From Acanthaster planci (taxonomy: Eukaryota > Echinodermata > Asteroidea > Valvatida > Acanthasteridae): 64,000 nt of DNA. This document shows, piece by piece, positions 41,806-53,262 of this stretch (its first letter is position 1; each line of letters starts with the position of its first letter). Where the stretch lies: assembly GCF_001949145.1 (NCBI RefSeq), contig NW_019091355.1, forward strand, positions 5,002,627 to 5,066,626, read 5' to 3'. A program made the translations under genes and the position numbers. Below the pieces are notes generated by a model. The model ran no database searches, was not told where the DNA came from, and was given only the letters and a program-made list of their open reading frames with translations.

Positions 41806-42336
41806 CTGAAAAAAAGAAAAAGGCACAGGCCAATGTACGTTATGATAGTGTGGTTAAAGAAAGTAAGAAAACGTTACATGTACTGACAAGAGAATCAAGT
41901 GATCTTCTCTGTCAGCCCGGGATTTCTTGGCAAGTTGAAGAAAGGATCCAAACTATGAGTTTTTATGACCTGCCTTCAAGGACCTGGACTTCAGTGGAGC
42001 TCTGGTGATGAGAAGCCTTAACATGGAACGAGACTGAATCACAAGTTATTTAAAACGAAAGTAAATGGATGTAACCTGGGGGCTAACTTGGTCAGGAAGT
42101 GCACTCATTTAAAAGAGCATTCGATTCTGACTCAAATTTACTTTGAAAGAATGTAAGCGCACACACACACGATCGTCAAAGCCCATTCAGTAACGGATGC
42201 TTGCATCTTCGTGTCAAGCATGTACATGCGATTTTGAATGAACTGCTTACATTCAAATGAAGTCTTGTCTGCTTCGTTGGGCTTGTGGGAGATAACTATG
42301 ATGTGTGCATACTGCAAGTACATGCAAATGTGTTTA

Positions 42337-42463
42337 TTTGGCAATCGTGGACGTTCCTATTGTCCTCTTTTGTTCATACTTCAACTTTTTTGGAAGGCGT
42401 ACATGTTTGGCAATCGTGGACGTATCGGTCATTAATTCTTTTGTTTAACGTCCACGATTGTTT
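42337..42463. repeat. Two direct copies and one inverted copy of TTTGGCAATCGTGGACGT
   Basis: TTTGGCAATCGTGGACGT occurs at 42337-42354 and again at 42406-42423. The reverse complement of its core (ACGTCCACGATTG) is at about 42448-42460. The second and third copies can fold into a stem with a loop of about 25 bp. No coding explanation was found. Confidence 0.75.
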
Positions 42464-43645
42464 GGGAACATCAGTGCATGTATATTCCTAAAAATCAGGA
42501 AAATATGAATGTTGATCATCTAGAAATCATTTGTCTATACACATACGCACACAAGGGCAGATCAAGAACCATTTTTTTTTGAGGAGGGGAGGCAAAATTA
42601 TGGGGGGACCTAAAAAATTTGAATTATTATGTAACCTTTTATGGCCCTTCTGAGGGTGAGGCTGCATTCTGTGGATTTTCACATGCTTTTGGAAGGAAGG
42701 ACAATGAAAGATATGAACGTATCAAGTTTCATTGTTTCTTAAAAGAGGTCGACTTGGGGGGGGCCTTGCATGCTCAGATCCCATGCTTGCCTGGCAAGCA
42801 CAAATTGCTTTGCTAAGCTGATCGTGAAAAAAAAAACTCCATGCTAATAACAGAGCCATCATATTAGGCTCCACTGTCTGGCTCCATCCTGCAAAGGCTT
42901 CCCTACATTTCTTGTGGCTTTGGGATAATCACTGGTAGCTAACCTTGAGTGGAAAACCATACACACGAATGTAAACTTCATTTCAAGTCTATACTAACCC
43001 TCACCATGCCAATGCAAACAGACCTGAAAGCCTGATTCCCTTCAGTGCATATCGTCATCATTATCACAAACCGAAACAAAAATATTAAGTGTAGACACTG
43101 CATGAAAACTGTATAATAAAATATTTTCCTTTTGCGAACTGGGCACGTGGGTGTGCGTTTACACCGCAAACACCGACGCATACCGGTAACACTAACAGAA
43201 TGGTTTGACTTTCACTAACTTGACACACAAGAACGTGACAGACCTTTCAAAAAAAGATACTTTAAATTATTTGACAACAATTTACTCCACCCATAAAGAT
43301 GTTATAAAGATGATTAAACCAAAAGCCATTTAACTTGCGAATTTTGGGAAAAAGCTTCACTTGGTGAAAACGAGAAAACAAAAATAGATTGAGTGCACAC
43401 ATTCAGTGCATGCATACAGTTCATGGAAACTAGAATTACGCGGATCTACAGATTTTGTTAGGGAGGAATGACACTCGACACTGGAGTAACCATTGAGTGT
43501 CTGTTCATAGAGTCAGCAATGGATACGTGTATGTTTGTCCACAGCAATCCCTACCACAGTACAGGCCATCATGAAGCTCCTGCCAAAATCACAGGACTAT
43601 ACATTCTTTCAGAGCCAGACGCCATCCCAGTCAAGCATCCTGCAT

Positions 43646-43663
43646 ACATATATATATATATAT
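43646..43663. repeat. (AT)n microsatellite
   Basis: A short ATATATATAT run in non-coding DNA. Confidence 0.8.
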
Positions 43664-45164
43664 GGGCACAACTGTAATGTATACACACCATTCCCCTGGT
43701 TTTGTGCCCTCCATTTGCAAGAGTCAGGCACACCACATGAGCCTGACATGATTTAAAAAAAATAAAATATTAAAAACTTGGCCATAACCCTGGTATTCCT
43801 GAAGCTCAGTATTCTCCAACATGTACATGTACCTTTGGCAATTCTCCAATTCCAAACAGATTTGCACGTATCAAGAGCTTCTCCGGTAAACCGTTGCTTC
43901 CATGGACACCAGTGATTTTCCTGACTGGACCGTTCTTTGGTGCCAAGACCACATCATGGAGGAGAGAGTACGCCATTCTTACATTCTAACATTTGGTCAT
44001 CATCAGACACTCGCCTGCAATTATCTAATGTAACTGATCTCCAACCCAGAACGATATTTGACTTTTTGGTATATCAATAGCTTCCTGGTGCAGGTTAGTG
44101 CCGTCAATGACCACATGCCAATTTGGTTTTTTGATAAAAGTGAAATTAAAACTGATCAATAATACAATCCTAAACAACTCTTGACATCTAGGCTGAAAAC
44201 TTAAATGCAAACCCCACCAGATGGTCAAACCTTTCTGTCAAACCTTGTTTCTTCTTGACAGAAAATGTACCAAACTTTATCCAAATTTGGTTGCATTTCT
44301 TTTGACAACAGCATGCATGTATTGAATTTCTTTCTCTTATTTTCATAGGCTACAAGTGATATAACTGATATATACAAAGCTGCACTAAGTACATGTATGC
44401 CAAAAAAAACTTGTTATCGCTAGTTGACAAGAGATCATAAGAGCATCTCTTAATGTTTCCATCAATGGCCTGTCATCTATGAATAAAGACTACATGTAGA
44501 TGTCATTCACTTGAGCAGTGGTAAAATGAAAGACCACATGTTGCTTGGACATAATCCATGCCAAATTAATATACATGTAGATTAACAATGCAGGCTTCAC
44601 AAATGAAAAAAAAGTAAAAGCAAGTGGTAGTACACTCAATAATGGGTTCCAAATGATATGTTTCCCGAGAAAAGATTTTTTTTAAAAAGAACTTTTCGTG
44701 ACCTACGGGCACTGTGTCTACCTTGTGAATATGCTACAAACAGTGTTACTTGAAAAACTGATAATTTATTGATGGTGCTGCCACTTCACACATCATCTCC
44801 AAAGGAACTGCTGCGGAAACAAATAGTCCTTTCCAACAGGAAGGTGTCGCACTTTCCATCGTAAAATGTCTAGATCAAATGTAGCATTTGTGGATGGTCC
44901 CAGTCCCTAATTATGCACGACCCACTTCCAAAGGCAAAGCTTCCTCTTTGGTTTGACTGCGTGCAATTGGAGAATGCACCTGCAGACCGAAGTTTTTCTC
45001 CAACTCAGATGACCATGGCAACAGTTGTTATGTATGGATCATTCTATAAATTTGGGCTTCACTTGTTTTTTTTTTATAATGTCCATGTTAGATCAGTTGA
45101 ACAATTCTGTGAGTTTAGGACACATTCTTTGATTTCCAAGAGTGATTAAGCACCCGAAACGCAA

Positions 45165-45275
45165 ATTACCTGACAAACAAATAACAACAGTTGGAAGGCA
45201 ATTTCAATGATATTTCCAGGTCAAAGGTCGGGTGTAACAGGAACCTAAAACATCACATTTTTGGACCTCAGATTG
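45165..45275. repeat. Divergent partial copy of the 46108-46342 element, opposite orientation
   Basis: ATTACCTGACAAACAAATA, TATTTCCAGGTCAAA, GTGTAACAGGAACC and TTTTTGGACCTCAGA occur here in the same order as in the reverse complement of about 46119-46245. One end is missing. The two copies lie about 0.9 kb apart in inverted orientation and could pair in a transcript. Confidence 0.55.
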
Positions 45276-46107
45276 ACAGAATGACCCGTCCAATGATCGC
45301 ATCATTATCATGCAGTTTTGGTAAGAGAAAGTGTCAACTACATGTACATGTCAGTTACCTAATAGTAATGGATACTTTCAATCTTTCAATAATTGGTTTC
45401 AGTCAAACACACATTTTATTTTTCTAACAATGGCCATGCATTACTGGCTCATCTAATGTACAATCATGTTGACATGGCATGATTAAAAAAAGGTTTTTCC
45501 AGAATTTTAACACTGTTTTAAGAAAGGCCAATAAACCGAAAGTAATTCATAAAATGCCTACAGTATATCAACTTGATATTTAAACCACCCATGGACCATA
45601 TACATGTACATGTATTAGTTCAATTAGACCCCTATCCCCCAAAAAAGGATTTGTAGCGAATATCGGTACATGTATATACGGCATACGTGCATTAGACAAA
45701 CAATGGTTTTATCTAACACAAAAAGTCTAATGTCAAATCTGTCACCTTTTCCAACAGAGAAGTGCATACAGACTGGATCTCAAAGCAAGCTGTTACAGTA
45801 CCTCAAAAATTCTAAGTTCCTGTAAGCAAGCAAGGTTTTATCAATATGGACGGGGGGGGGCTTATTTGACAAACTGCATTCAGTGCTTGGATGAGATCTT
45901 CTTAGCCATAAGAAACACAGATTAGCTTTGAAAGAAATGAGTGCTTTTCAAAATCTGTATCAAAAGCAACAGAGGGAAAAACACAGTGGGAACATTTGTA
46001 GCAGAAAGCAGACCAACCGTGCAACAAACGATCTGATTGGCTGAATCTGGTTCAACATGCAAATGAATTTACAGATCTGTACATGTAAACCAATAAGGAT
46101 GACTTGG

Positions 46108-46342
46108 ATATGGGTAATTCCAGAAATTAGGGGTCCAAAAGTGTGACATTTTCGTGTCCCTGTTACATCTGACCTCAGTTATTTGACATGGAAATATTAA
46201 CGGTTCCAATTTCAAACTACATGTATTACTATTTGTTTGGCAGGTAATTTGCATTAATTCATCACTCTCGGAAATTACAAAAAGGTGTTCTGAACTTACA
46301 GGGACACAAAAAAAATTGACCCCTTTCTGGAATTACCCATAT
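46108..46342. mobile_element. Foldback MITE with long terminal inverted repeats
   Basis: The left end reads ATATGGGTAATTCCAGAAAT, and the right end is its reverse complement with a three-base gap (TTCTGGAATTACCCATAT). The arms continue inward through GGGGTC and TTTCGTGTCCCTGTTAC on the left against the complement of CTTACAGGGACACAAAAA on the right. This gives imperfect arms of about 60 bp around a centre of about 120 bp. There is no coding capacity. It is a non-autonomous DNA-transposon type element. Confidence 0.7.
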
Positions 46343-46640
46343 GTCCCTCCAGACATTTTCAATGTACAGTGCAAATTTCCTTGACAATCTTGTAACTGAA
46401 GCAGGGCACAATAAAATGCTGTTCTTGGGAAACACCAGCAGAAATGAATTTTATTCAGTTGTGTTTATTTTCAAAGGCGGATAGTATTTCAATACACCGG
46501 TACCATTGGCATTGCGTTTTATAGAAGACTTACTGTGATAACGCAGCATGAAATTATGTAAAATTGAACCAAAAAGAAAAGGACCCAAAGAAAAGGAGGA
46601 CGCAATGCAACAAGAAAGGGAATATCTATAATTAATTCAC

Positions 46641-47375
46641 CTCTTCCTTATTCTCTCCACTGACGTTCACACCTGAGCTGGTCAAACTGCCTTCGTGTTG
46701 TTTCAGCTTATCCCCGCTGACGTGATTATCTTTCAACTCAGTTGATCCAGGCTTCCTCCTGACCTCAGACACGTAGGACTCTTCAATGCAGATTGTCCAG
46801 CCTTTGCGATTTGGAGCCTTCATGGGCTGACCTCTGGCTTCTTCACTTTGATGTGGATTTGGAGATGATGGTTGTACTCCTTTCCCATGTTGAGAGGGGG
46901 GCTGTGATAGGAGCAGGCAAGGTCTCTCACGAAGCACACTTTGCTCTTTTATTGGCATATTAGAATCATGGAGTTTGAAGTCATTTCTTCTGAGGCCATG
47001 ATCTTTGAACTTGCAGCTCTGCCCCTTAGACAGGGCTCCAGGTATAGGCAACTGGCTAGTGACAGCTTCACTGACCTTGAGATCACCATTCCGATGGTCC
47101 AACCTGTGCCCTTTGACATGAACTCTGACCTCCCTAGCAGGCTCCATGTGCTCCTCCACAGGTTCCCGGGCTTGGAAGTCCTCTCTGGCCGTTTTCACGA
47201 AAAGTGATTTCCAGAGATCGGCAGGAGTGCCAGAATTCTCCCAGAGGAACAGGAAGGAGTAGAAGATGAGAATCCAGATGAGCCCGCACGTCAGGAGAAA
47301 CGCCCTCCACATGCCATGGAGAGCCGTTTGCAAGGACTTCAGCGCAGAGGGCAGGGCAAATGACGTTGGATTCAT
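46641..47375 (-). CDS. First exon of a type II single-pass membrane protein (245 codons)
   Basis: This frame is the longest in the window, and its composition and layout look real. It starts MNPTSFALPSALKSLQ, a short cytosolic head. Residues 25-45 (AFLLTCGLIWILIFYSFLFL) form one transmembrane helix, with Arg24 on the N-terminal side and Glu46 after it. A hydrophilic segment of about 200 residues follows, rich in Lys, Glu, Ser and Pro, with a possible N-glycosylation sequon (NVS) near its end. The frame ends at the donor GAG|GTGAAT in phase 0; without splicing it stops two codons later. A head, one signal anchor and a long stem are typical of Golgi glycosyltransferases and sulfotransferases, whose catalytic domain would be on later exons to the left. 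No catalytic motif is seen here, so this is inference. It may be a separate gene nested among the other exons or an alternative 5' end. The frame upstream begins with TTG, so ATG at 47375 is the likely start. Confidence 0.6.
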
Positions 47376-47530
47376 TATAGGGCGCCGGGTGATCAGCAAG
47401 GCTTGGCCGCTGATGCATGCAAAGCCAACTCAGAGGGTTCTTCAATTTCACCGTTCGCTACTCGCCGATCAATCACAACATGAGCACGAATTCTGCAGCG
47501 ACCCTTGGATATTGGCAGCCACCAAGTGAT
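47376..47530 (-). promoter_or_regulatory. Likely 5' UTR and proximal promoter of the type II membrane protein exon
   Basis: The DNA just upstream of the ATG at 47375 is richer in G+C and CpG than the flanking introns (for example GGCGCC next to the start and CGCTACTCGCC at about 47456-47466, written on the plus strand). An upstream ATG (GCATGCATCAGCGG) opens another frame that overlaps the main start, so an upstream ORF may dampen translation. No TATA box was found at a sensible distance. The limits are approximate. Confidence 0.25.
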
Positions 47531-49320
47531 GATTGAGCGGGGAATCCCTCAAGTGGCACTCATCAAGAAACAACTCGTAGCATTGGAAATCAACAAGTTC
47601 AAGAAAAAGATATTTACAAGATATTGATTTCCAAACTGATGAATAAATCAGTGACGATATCCCGATGTGACCAAACATTCAACCAGCTAGGACACACACA
47701 ATATCCTTTGACACCAATGATTGGAATCCGAATAAGTCACTTATGGAGCCAACCTCCCAAAACAGTTTTTTCAACAACGAGGACAGACTACCGGTACCAA
47801 TGCAGCCACATCAGAGTCAAAGTACCTCACATGTTCAGGGGTATGCCCGCACTGGTTTCGTATCTTTTATTTGCCCATACTTCTGGGAAATGGGCTTAGG
47901 TCACAGGATTTAATTCCTACACTATGCCAATGACCTATGCTGTGTCGTCACCCAAACAAAGCCAGCCCACTTGGGTTTCACACCAAAAAAAAACACTAAA
48001 CTTTACAACAGATTTCTTTTTTATCTGCACAACAGATGTCAACCCAAGCCTTCAAGCAGAGGTAGACATCCTTTCTTCTTTTATGTATCCACTCAGAAAA
48101 CTTCTGCAGATCAACGCAGGATGTGAATGGGGCACAAACACAGAGTAAAAATATCAGCATCAATTATAATTTGAGCCTTTGCCGCATACAGATACATGAA
48201 GTAGCCCGCCAGGTTTGCAAAGAAGCAAGTCAGCCATTAAATGCTGTTTGCCCAAGAGAATTATATTTGTGACCGCATCACCGGTGAAAATGCATCATTC
48301 AACAGGGCAACACCAAACTGACATACATGTAAGTACCACATAAAGGTAATCAGTCATTCTGCAAGTTTTCAATTTCTCCAGCAAGACAAAGAGAGCATCC
48401 CAGAATGGATCAGTTTCGGGAACCTGACCTGTGACCCTGTGGAAGGTCTCGGCTGAGTTCACGTGGAACCAGTGAGTCATCAAAACCTTCTCGGAAGTGA
48501 TATGGGGATGGAATTCAAGATGATAAGGCGAAGAGCTCGGGTGACGAATTTGGGATCACATATCTGGAGACGTGAGGTAATGCCAGTGACTTGTCATTCA
48601 GATGACACACACACACTCGTCTCAGATTTTCTCACTACAAAATATTTCTATTTCTTCTGTGAATAGAGAAAATGCTGAAAGCAGATCATGGAAGCATCCC
48701 AAAATGCACCTGGCTTGGTTGAATCTGGCAAACTAAATAAAAAAATCACTTATGTAGTTCATTTGAATGCTATCCGCTGAAGTCCATTTTGAATTCATCT
48801 GCAAATGCAAAGTCCTGATTAACTTCCCCGTTGAGTTACCATCAGATGCCAGAATGAAAAAAAAATTATTAGTAGGTGCAATTTTTGCAGTGGGCGGTCT
48901 TCATTTGCACAATAACATTTTCAGTAATGTCATCCATTTTTCCTTCGCTAAAGCCTTGATGGTTCATTCAAATGATCGCAATCAATGCCAACTGAGCAGC
49001 AGCCCTTTAATATGCCAGCAGACAATATCAAGCCCCTTTCTTGAAACGATATCTGCATCTGACTTGCACAAGGTCCCATTCTCTGGTTTCGCCTTCCAGA
49101 GCAGAGTGGCAAATTTTCAACTCTATACCTTCTTTGCGGTGGGTATCACTCAAATGTCTGGAAAGACGTTTCATCAACCACTGAAATGCTCGCCGAATCT
49201 ACTTTTGAGTCGCGACAGAGGCAGTGAAATTTGCAATTTGGTGGCACGTGCACTTTGATGTTGGCCTCCGTTGCAGATGATGGATGTCATCCCTTTTGGG
49301 CAACTCAGCTGTCTGTCCGC
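47531..49320. other. No supported gene; upstream flank of the 47375 start
   Basis: A plus-strand frame of 163 codons (48767-49258) lies here, but its length is within chance for the window and it lacks splice support. A short plus segment ending at CGTGAG|GTAATG (48575) could be an exon for the 49321 frame, in matching phase 0, but its acceptor is poor. Confidence 0.35.
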
Positions 49321-49577
49321 AGATGCTATGTACCAGTACTGCGACTTTACTCCTCAAAGGAGATTATGGAGAAAACCAGCAAGCAAATACTCCAAAGCTT
49401 GTGTCGTTCCCGAACATTACAAGCTATTTGGGCAGTCTTGACCCATCCCAAGACTCCAAGAGGAGGAATGCCTCGGATGCAGGAGATTACGAGAGCGCCT
49501 GGGAGAAACCGGAAGAAGATGGGCTTCCCGCTGAGATGTTGCAACATCGGCGAGATTCAGTGTCCCCAGAAAAATAA
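49321..49577 (+). CDS. Possible 3'-terminal coding exon on the plus strand
   Basis: After CTGTCTGTCCGCAG (acceptor ending at 49320) a frame of about 85 codons runs to TAA at 49575-49577. Its second half is strikingly protein-like: GDYGENQQANTPKLVSFPN, then DAGDYESAWEKPEEDGLPAE and HRRDSVSPEK. It is acidic, purine-first codons dominate, and local G+C is raised. An alternative acceptor (CTTTACTCCTCAAAG) would start the exon at 49346. No convincing upstream plus-strand exon was found, and two other plus frames are open here, so this may be an isolated chance frame. Confidence 0.3.
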
Positions 49578-52500
49578 ACTCGCTCCCATCCCACCCTGGG
49601 ATGATACATGGCATACCTCAGTCACAGCTTGCTGGGAGGAAATAAATTATGCAAACATTTCCTGGCACCACCTCTGTCTTGGCCTCAACTCCTGCCCGAG
49701 CATCTTTTAATGAGATGCAGGTATTCATTAGTTGTTTTTCTTGGTTATGAAGTCAGGAATGCAATGCAGACGCATTCATCAATACCACAATTTCGGTTGG
49801 TTTATTTGCACAGTGAAATGTTTTCATGTGGCTTTCGTATCGAAAGGTCTCCAGGCATAATTTTCAAAATTGCCAGCCACGTAGGCAAAAACATTTACAG
49901 AGCTGTCATCTCTAGTTCTAGTTAGCTGATTAATCGGATTCCATTCTGCTTCTCTCTCTGAGAGAGCATCCAATCAGGATCCTCCTTGGAAAAAAAAATG
50001 GGGGAAACAATCCCAGCTTCAGCTTTCAATATGTAGGTTGAGGTTTGTTGAAGTGGTCCATGAGACTTTAATGACAGGCAAGTCCTTCCGAGAGCCTGCA
50101 AGTTGTTATTTTAGAGTTTCTGACATTCTGAGGCCCCATTAACATGCACCAGCTGAAGGCGCCAAACAGTCATGGAAAATGTTCACCCTTGAAGGTAAAC
50201 AAACACGATTTGGAGGGGGGAGCACGTTCAAGCAACTCCCCCAGAAGACGGCCTACGTGCAGGCATGTTTGTGTGCTCCTTCTTGGATAACAGGCAGTGC
50301 CAGAAAAGTTGGCATACAAAGGTTCTGGTTGAGTCAACACTGCCTGCAACTGTCAACCTTAGATCTTCACTGTTAAGTACCACCCTGGAAATGCTATTGA
50401 TATTCAAGTCAGAGACATCATCCCAGGTAACCACAACAACTGCATCATTTTTCTGCAATCATGTTATTTATCAGAGCTCTTTAGAAAATCAGGCCGGCAA
50501 TTTTCTGACCAACGACATTTGACAACAGCAACTCTGGGAGAAAAAAGTCTATAATGGTAGACATTTGGAGTCCACATGGACACAAAAAACACCACAGGGC
50601 AGAGAACAAACTCTATAAACCTAAAAGCAGTTGGTCAATTGAAGTCTTATACGAGCATGCAATCAATCAAAAAAGCAAGCATTTCTTGCATCAGTAATCT
50701 CGGCACGATGTGACATTCGTGAACAAAGCCGGCCCTCCATCTGCATACAAGTAGCTGCACTCCTGAAACGGATTTTCTCCACATTGAGTCCAGGTGTGAG
50801 TATCTTGGCATTACCTTCCTCCCCGTAGTTAACTTCAAGCTAGGACGCCAGCCAAGGTGACCGCATTCTCTGAGCTTACACTGGGGGAGGATTACGGCTC
50901 TTCCCAGAACATGAGCAGAACTGTTCCCATAAGTCCAATTTTTATTCATGACACAGCGTACAGATAATACAAAGGAAAAATGAACTGTGCCACATTGTCT
51001 TTCATAGGCGTGATTTCTTTATGGCATGTTTTGAAAAATGTGCCACTGAAAGATTTAAGAGATGAACACTGGGGCATAAACGAAGAAACTTGAACCATTT
51101 TCCATCTCTCAGTTTTTGTCTATTTGATGATTATTTCCAGTGGCACAGTGTGCTTAAATCAACACTTTGTGCTTTTTCTACTTTCTTACAAATTCTGGAA
51201 AAAATTTGAATTGCTGAGATTTGCTAATTACCATTTGAAATGTTAACATCTCTTTATTGTCCCTTTCAAAAGTACAGGCAATTTGTTCTTTTATCCGTAG
51301 GTAAAAGTAAATGAAATTGTTTATTTCTGTCTGGGAAAAAAACTGCTTCTCATAAAAAGTTGCATTTTGTTAATCATTTTCAAACACAAAACTGTTGGAT
51401 AATGGCAGAATCCAAATCTCAAATTTATGACTTTTTATACAAGTTCTTAATTCTGCATTCAAAATTTTGCAGTTTTGCAAGACACTGAAAAAAATGAACA
51501 ATGAATCAACCCCACCATGGTGCACGTGCCTTGCGTGCTGTCATCCTGTGTGAATTATCTACACCTCAAGTATACAACAAAGATAAGTTTCAGTACGGCT
51601 CTGTGATGTCAGCTTCAAGTCAAATCAGAGGAGGCAACTAGGCAGTGCGCCAGTCTCAAGATGTGATCCTTGGTTGCCATGGAGTTTGTTTACGTCCAGG
51701 ATGGAGCAAGACCAGCGCTATGTGTCAGCAGCAATTACAAAGTGGAGATTATCAATTGGATGACGATCTTTCCAAATGCCAAGCATTCAGAATATTTCGC
51801 CCGAGGCACCAATAAATTTCAATTCCGGTGGGCACTTGTCAGCCAGCCAAAACTTCGCCTTTTATCTACTGCAGCATCATGGCAAAGCTATTTGCAAAGA
51901 TACCAGCTTACATGTAACTTGTTCCATCTGCCAATGTCAAATTTTGGGGAGGGGGGACAAACAATGAATGCAACATACGGAGGTCATTATCATCCAAAGA
52001 AACAGAATCATTCTGACAGAAGTTGAACATTAAAAGTTCTTTGTAACAGATGTTTAGCCCAAGTGCCAATAGACCTTTTTCCTGTGATGTCACAATCGTG
52101 CTGGACCGCAATGTAGTGTGATGGTAATGAGTAGATAGTGTTGTGATGGTAATTTACTTATTCAAGATAAGCTCGTCATGCAGAGTTCGAAACGTGTGCT
52201 TATACGTTGTTGAAGCTGCCAATAGGAATATATGCGATCACCATGGCCACGGCGGTCCACACGTGGTGGTATTGTTTACATTTCTCGCAATCCAGTCACG
52301 TGGCTGAAAAAGGTCTACAGTACATGCCAACTGCACGGGCCGGAATGGTACAAGCCACTTCTACTGAAACTTAATGCCTATAAGCATGACACTAAACTGC
52401 ACAAAAACTCTACTCATAGATGATTTCCAAAGCATAACAAAAGCTGACCGCTTTAATGGTGGAATCAAACCAATCTTATCATCTAGGTTATCCAAAAGTG

Positions 52501-52599
52501 ATCTGCAATGTGTCCCATTTGATTTTAGCAATCCATAGATATTCCCCGCAAGCAATCAAAATGGAGTTTGCTCCACCCTCTCATCCCATTACCAGACCT

Positions 52600-52766
52600 A
52601 ATACGGCCATTTCACAATAGTGCGCCACCAAGAGTTGGCAACGCATTGGCCAATCACAATGCGCGAATTGTCGACCCAATGGAAAGGCTCGGCAACTTTC
52701 GCGCATTATGATTGGCCAATGTGTTAAAAACTCTTGGTGTCACACTATTGTGAATTGCCCGTAATG
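52600..52766. mobile_element. Foldback element with ~68-bp arms
   Basis: Left arm 52600-52667 and right arm 52698-52766 are imperfect reverse complements, sharing TTCACAATAGTG, CACCAAGAGTT, CATTGGCCAATCA and AATGCGCGAA. They are separated by a loop of about 30 bp. Each arm contains the palindrome ATTGGCCAAT, so the element carries four CCAAT motifs. There is no ORF. Confidence 0.75.
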
Positions 52767-53020
52767 AAAAAAACAAAATGCGCATTTCATCTTTGCAATT
52801 TGAAATGAGTGGAGATACTGACAGCTCAGTACACTGTGCGTGTTTAAGAGTGTATACTTGTATGTCTCTGGTGGCAGAAGCAAACGAGATGCAAGGAAAA
52901 ACATTATCAACAAAGCATCTCCTCTTTAAAACTACACGTTGAGTTATAAATGCCATCTGGTGACACTGTATGCTGAAAATGGATGGTAGTTGTTAGCACA
53001 GTTCTTGGCAGGACACACTG

Positions 53021-53155
53021 TATAAAGGCTTTGCATTGTAGCCATCTTGCAGGGCAGTTCTTTTGCCCCACTGGGAAACCTCCTTTGTGCATACCCCGTG
53101 GAACAGAAGCACTGGCCTGCAAGATGGCAGCCTTGCAAGCCCTCTGTAAAGGCAA
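53021..53155. repeat. Imperfect inverted repeat around GCCATCTTGCAGG
   Basis: GCCATCTTGCAGGGCAG on the left (about 53040) faces CTGGCCTGCAAGATGGC on the right (about 53115). Weaker pairing extends outwards for about 45 bp per arm. The core resembles the YY1 site (AAGATGGC). It lies just 3' of the 53212-53262 exon in minus-strand terms. Confidence 0.5.
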
Positions 53156-53211
53156 GTTGAAATAGGATACTTAGGAAAAAGAAGTATATTAGCACATGTA
53201 CATGTACTCAC

Positions 53212-53262
53212 CCTAACTTTGTGGGTCTGTTTAATCCCAAGGTGTGGTAGACTTCTTTGCGA
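53212..53262 (-). CDS. Symmetrical 51-nt cassette exon
   Basis: On the minus strand a strong acceptor (TTTCTTTTCAACTCGTATAG) is followed by exactly 51 nt and the donor AGG|GTGAGT. In phase 0-0 it reads SQRSLPHLGIKQTHKVR, a basic, Ser/Leu-containing linker. A second frame is also open (RKEVYHTLGLNRPTKLG, phase 2-2) and would be needed if the preceding exon leaves two bases. The length is a multiple of three, so inclusion or skipping would not shift the frame. This suits an alternatively spliced linker exon between the coiled-coil exons on the right and those on the left. The family is not recognised. Confidence 0.5.

Larger units (their letters stand above)
41806..46640. other. No supported gene; repeats in presumed intron
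   Basis: It contains the triple repeat at 42337-42463, the AT microsatellite and the two inverted copies of the MITE family at 45165 and 46108. No exon with matching splice sites was found. Confidence 0.45.
49578..53211. other. No supported gene
   Basis: AT-rich DNA, the foldback element at 52600 and the inverted repeat at 53021. A small direct repeat of TGTGATGGTAAT lies at about 52118-52155. Nothing else was seen. Confidence 0.45.

Noticed and set aside
48767-49258. 163-codon plus-strand open frame
   Set aside because: The length is within chance for 64 kb at this base composition, and there is no splice support. It could only matter if the 49321 exon proves real.
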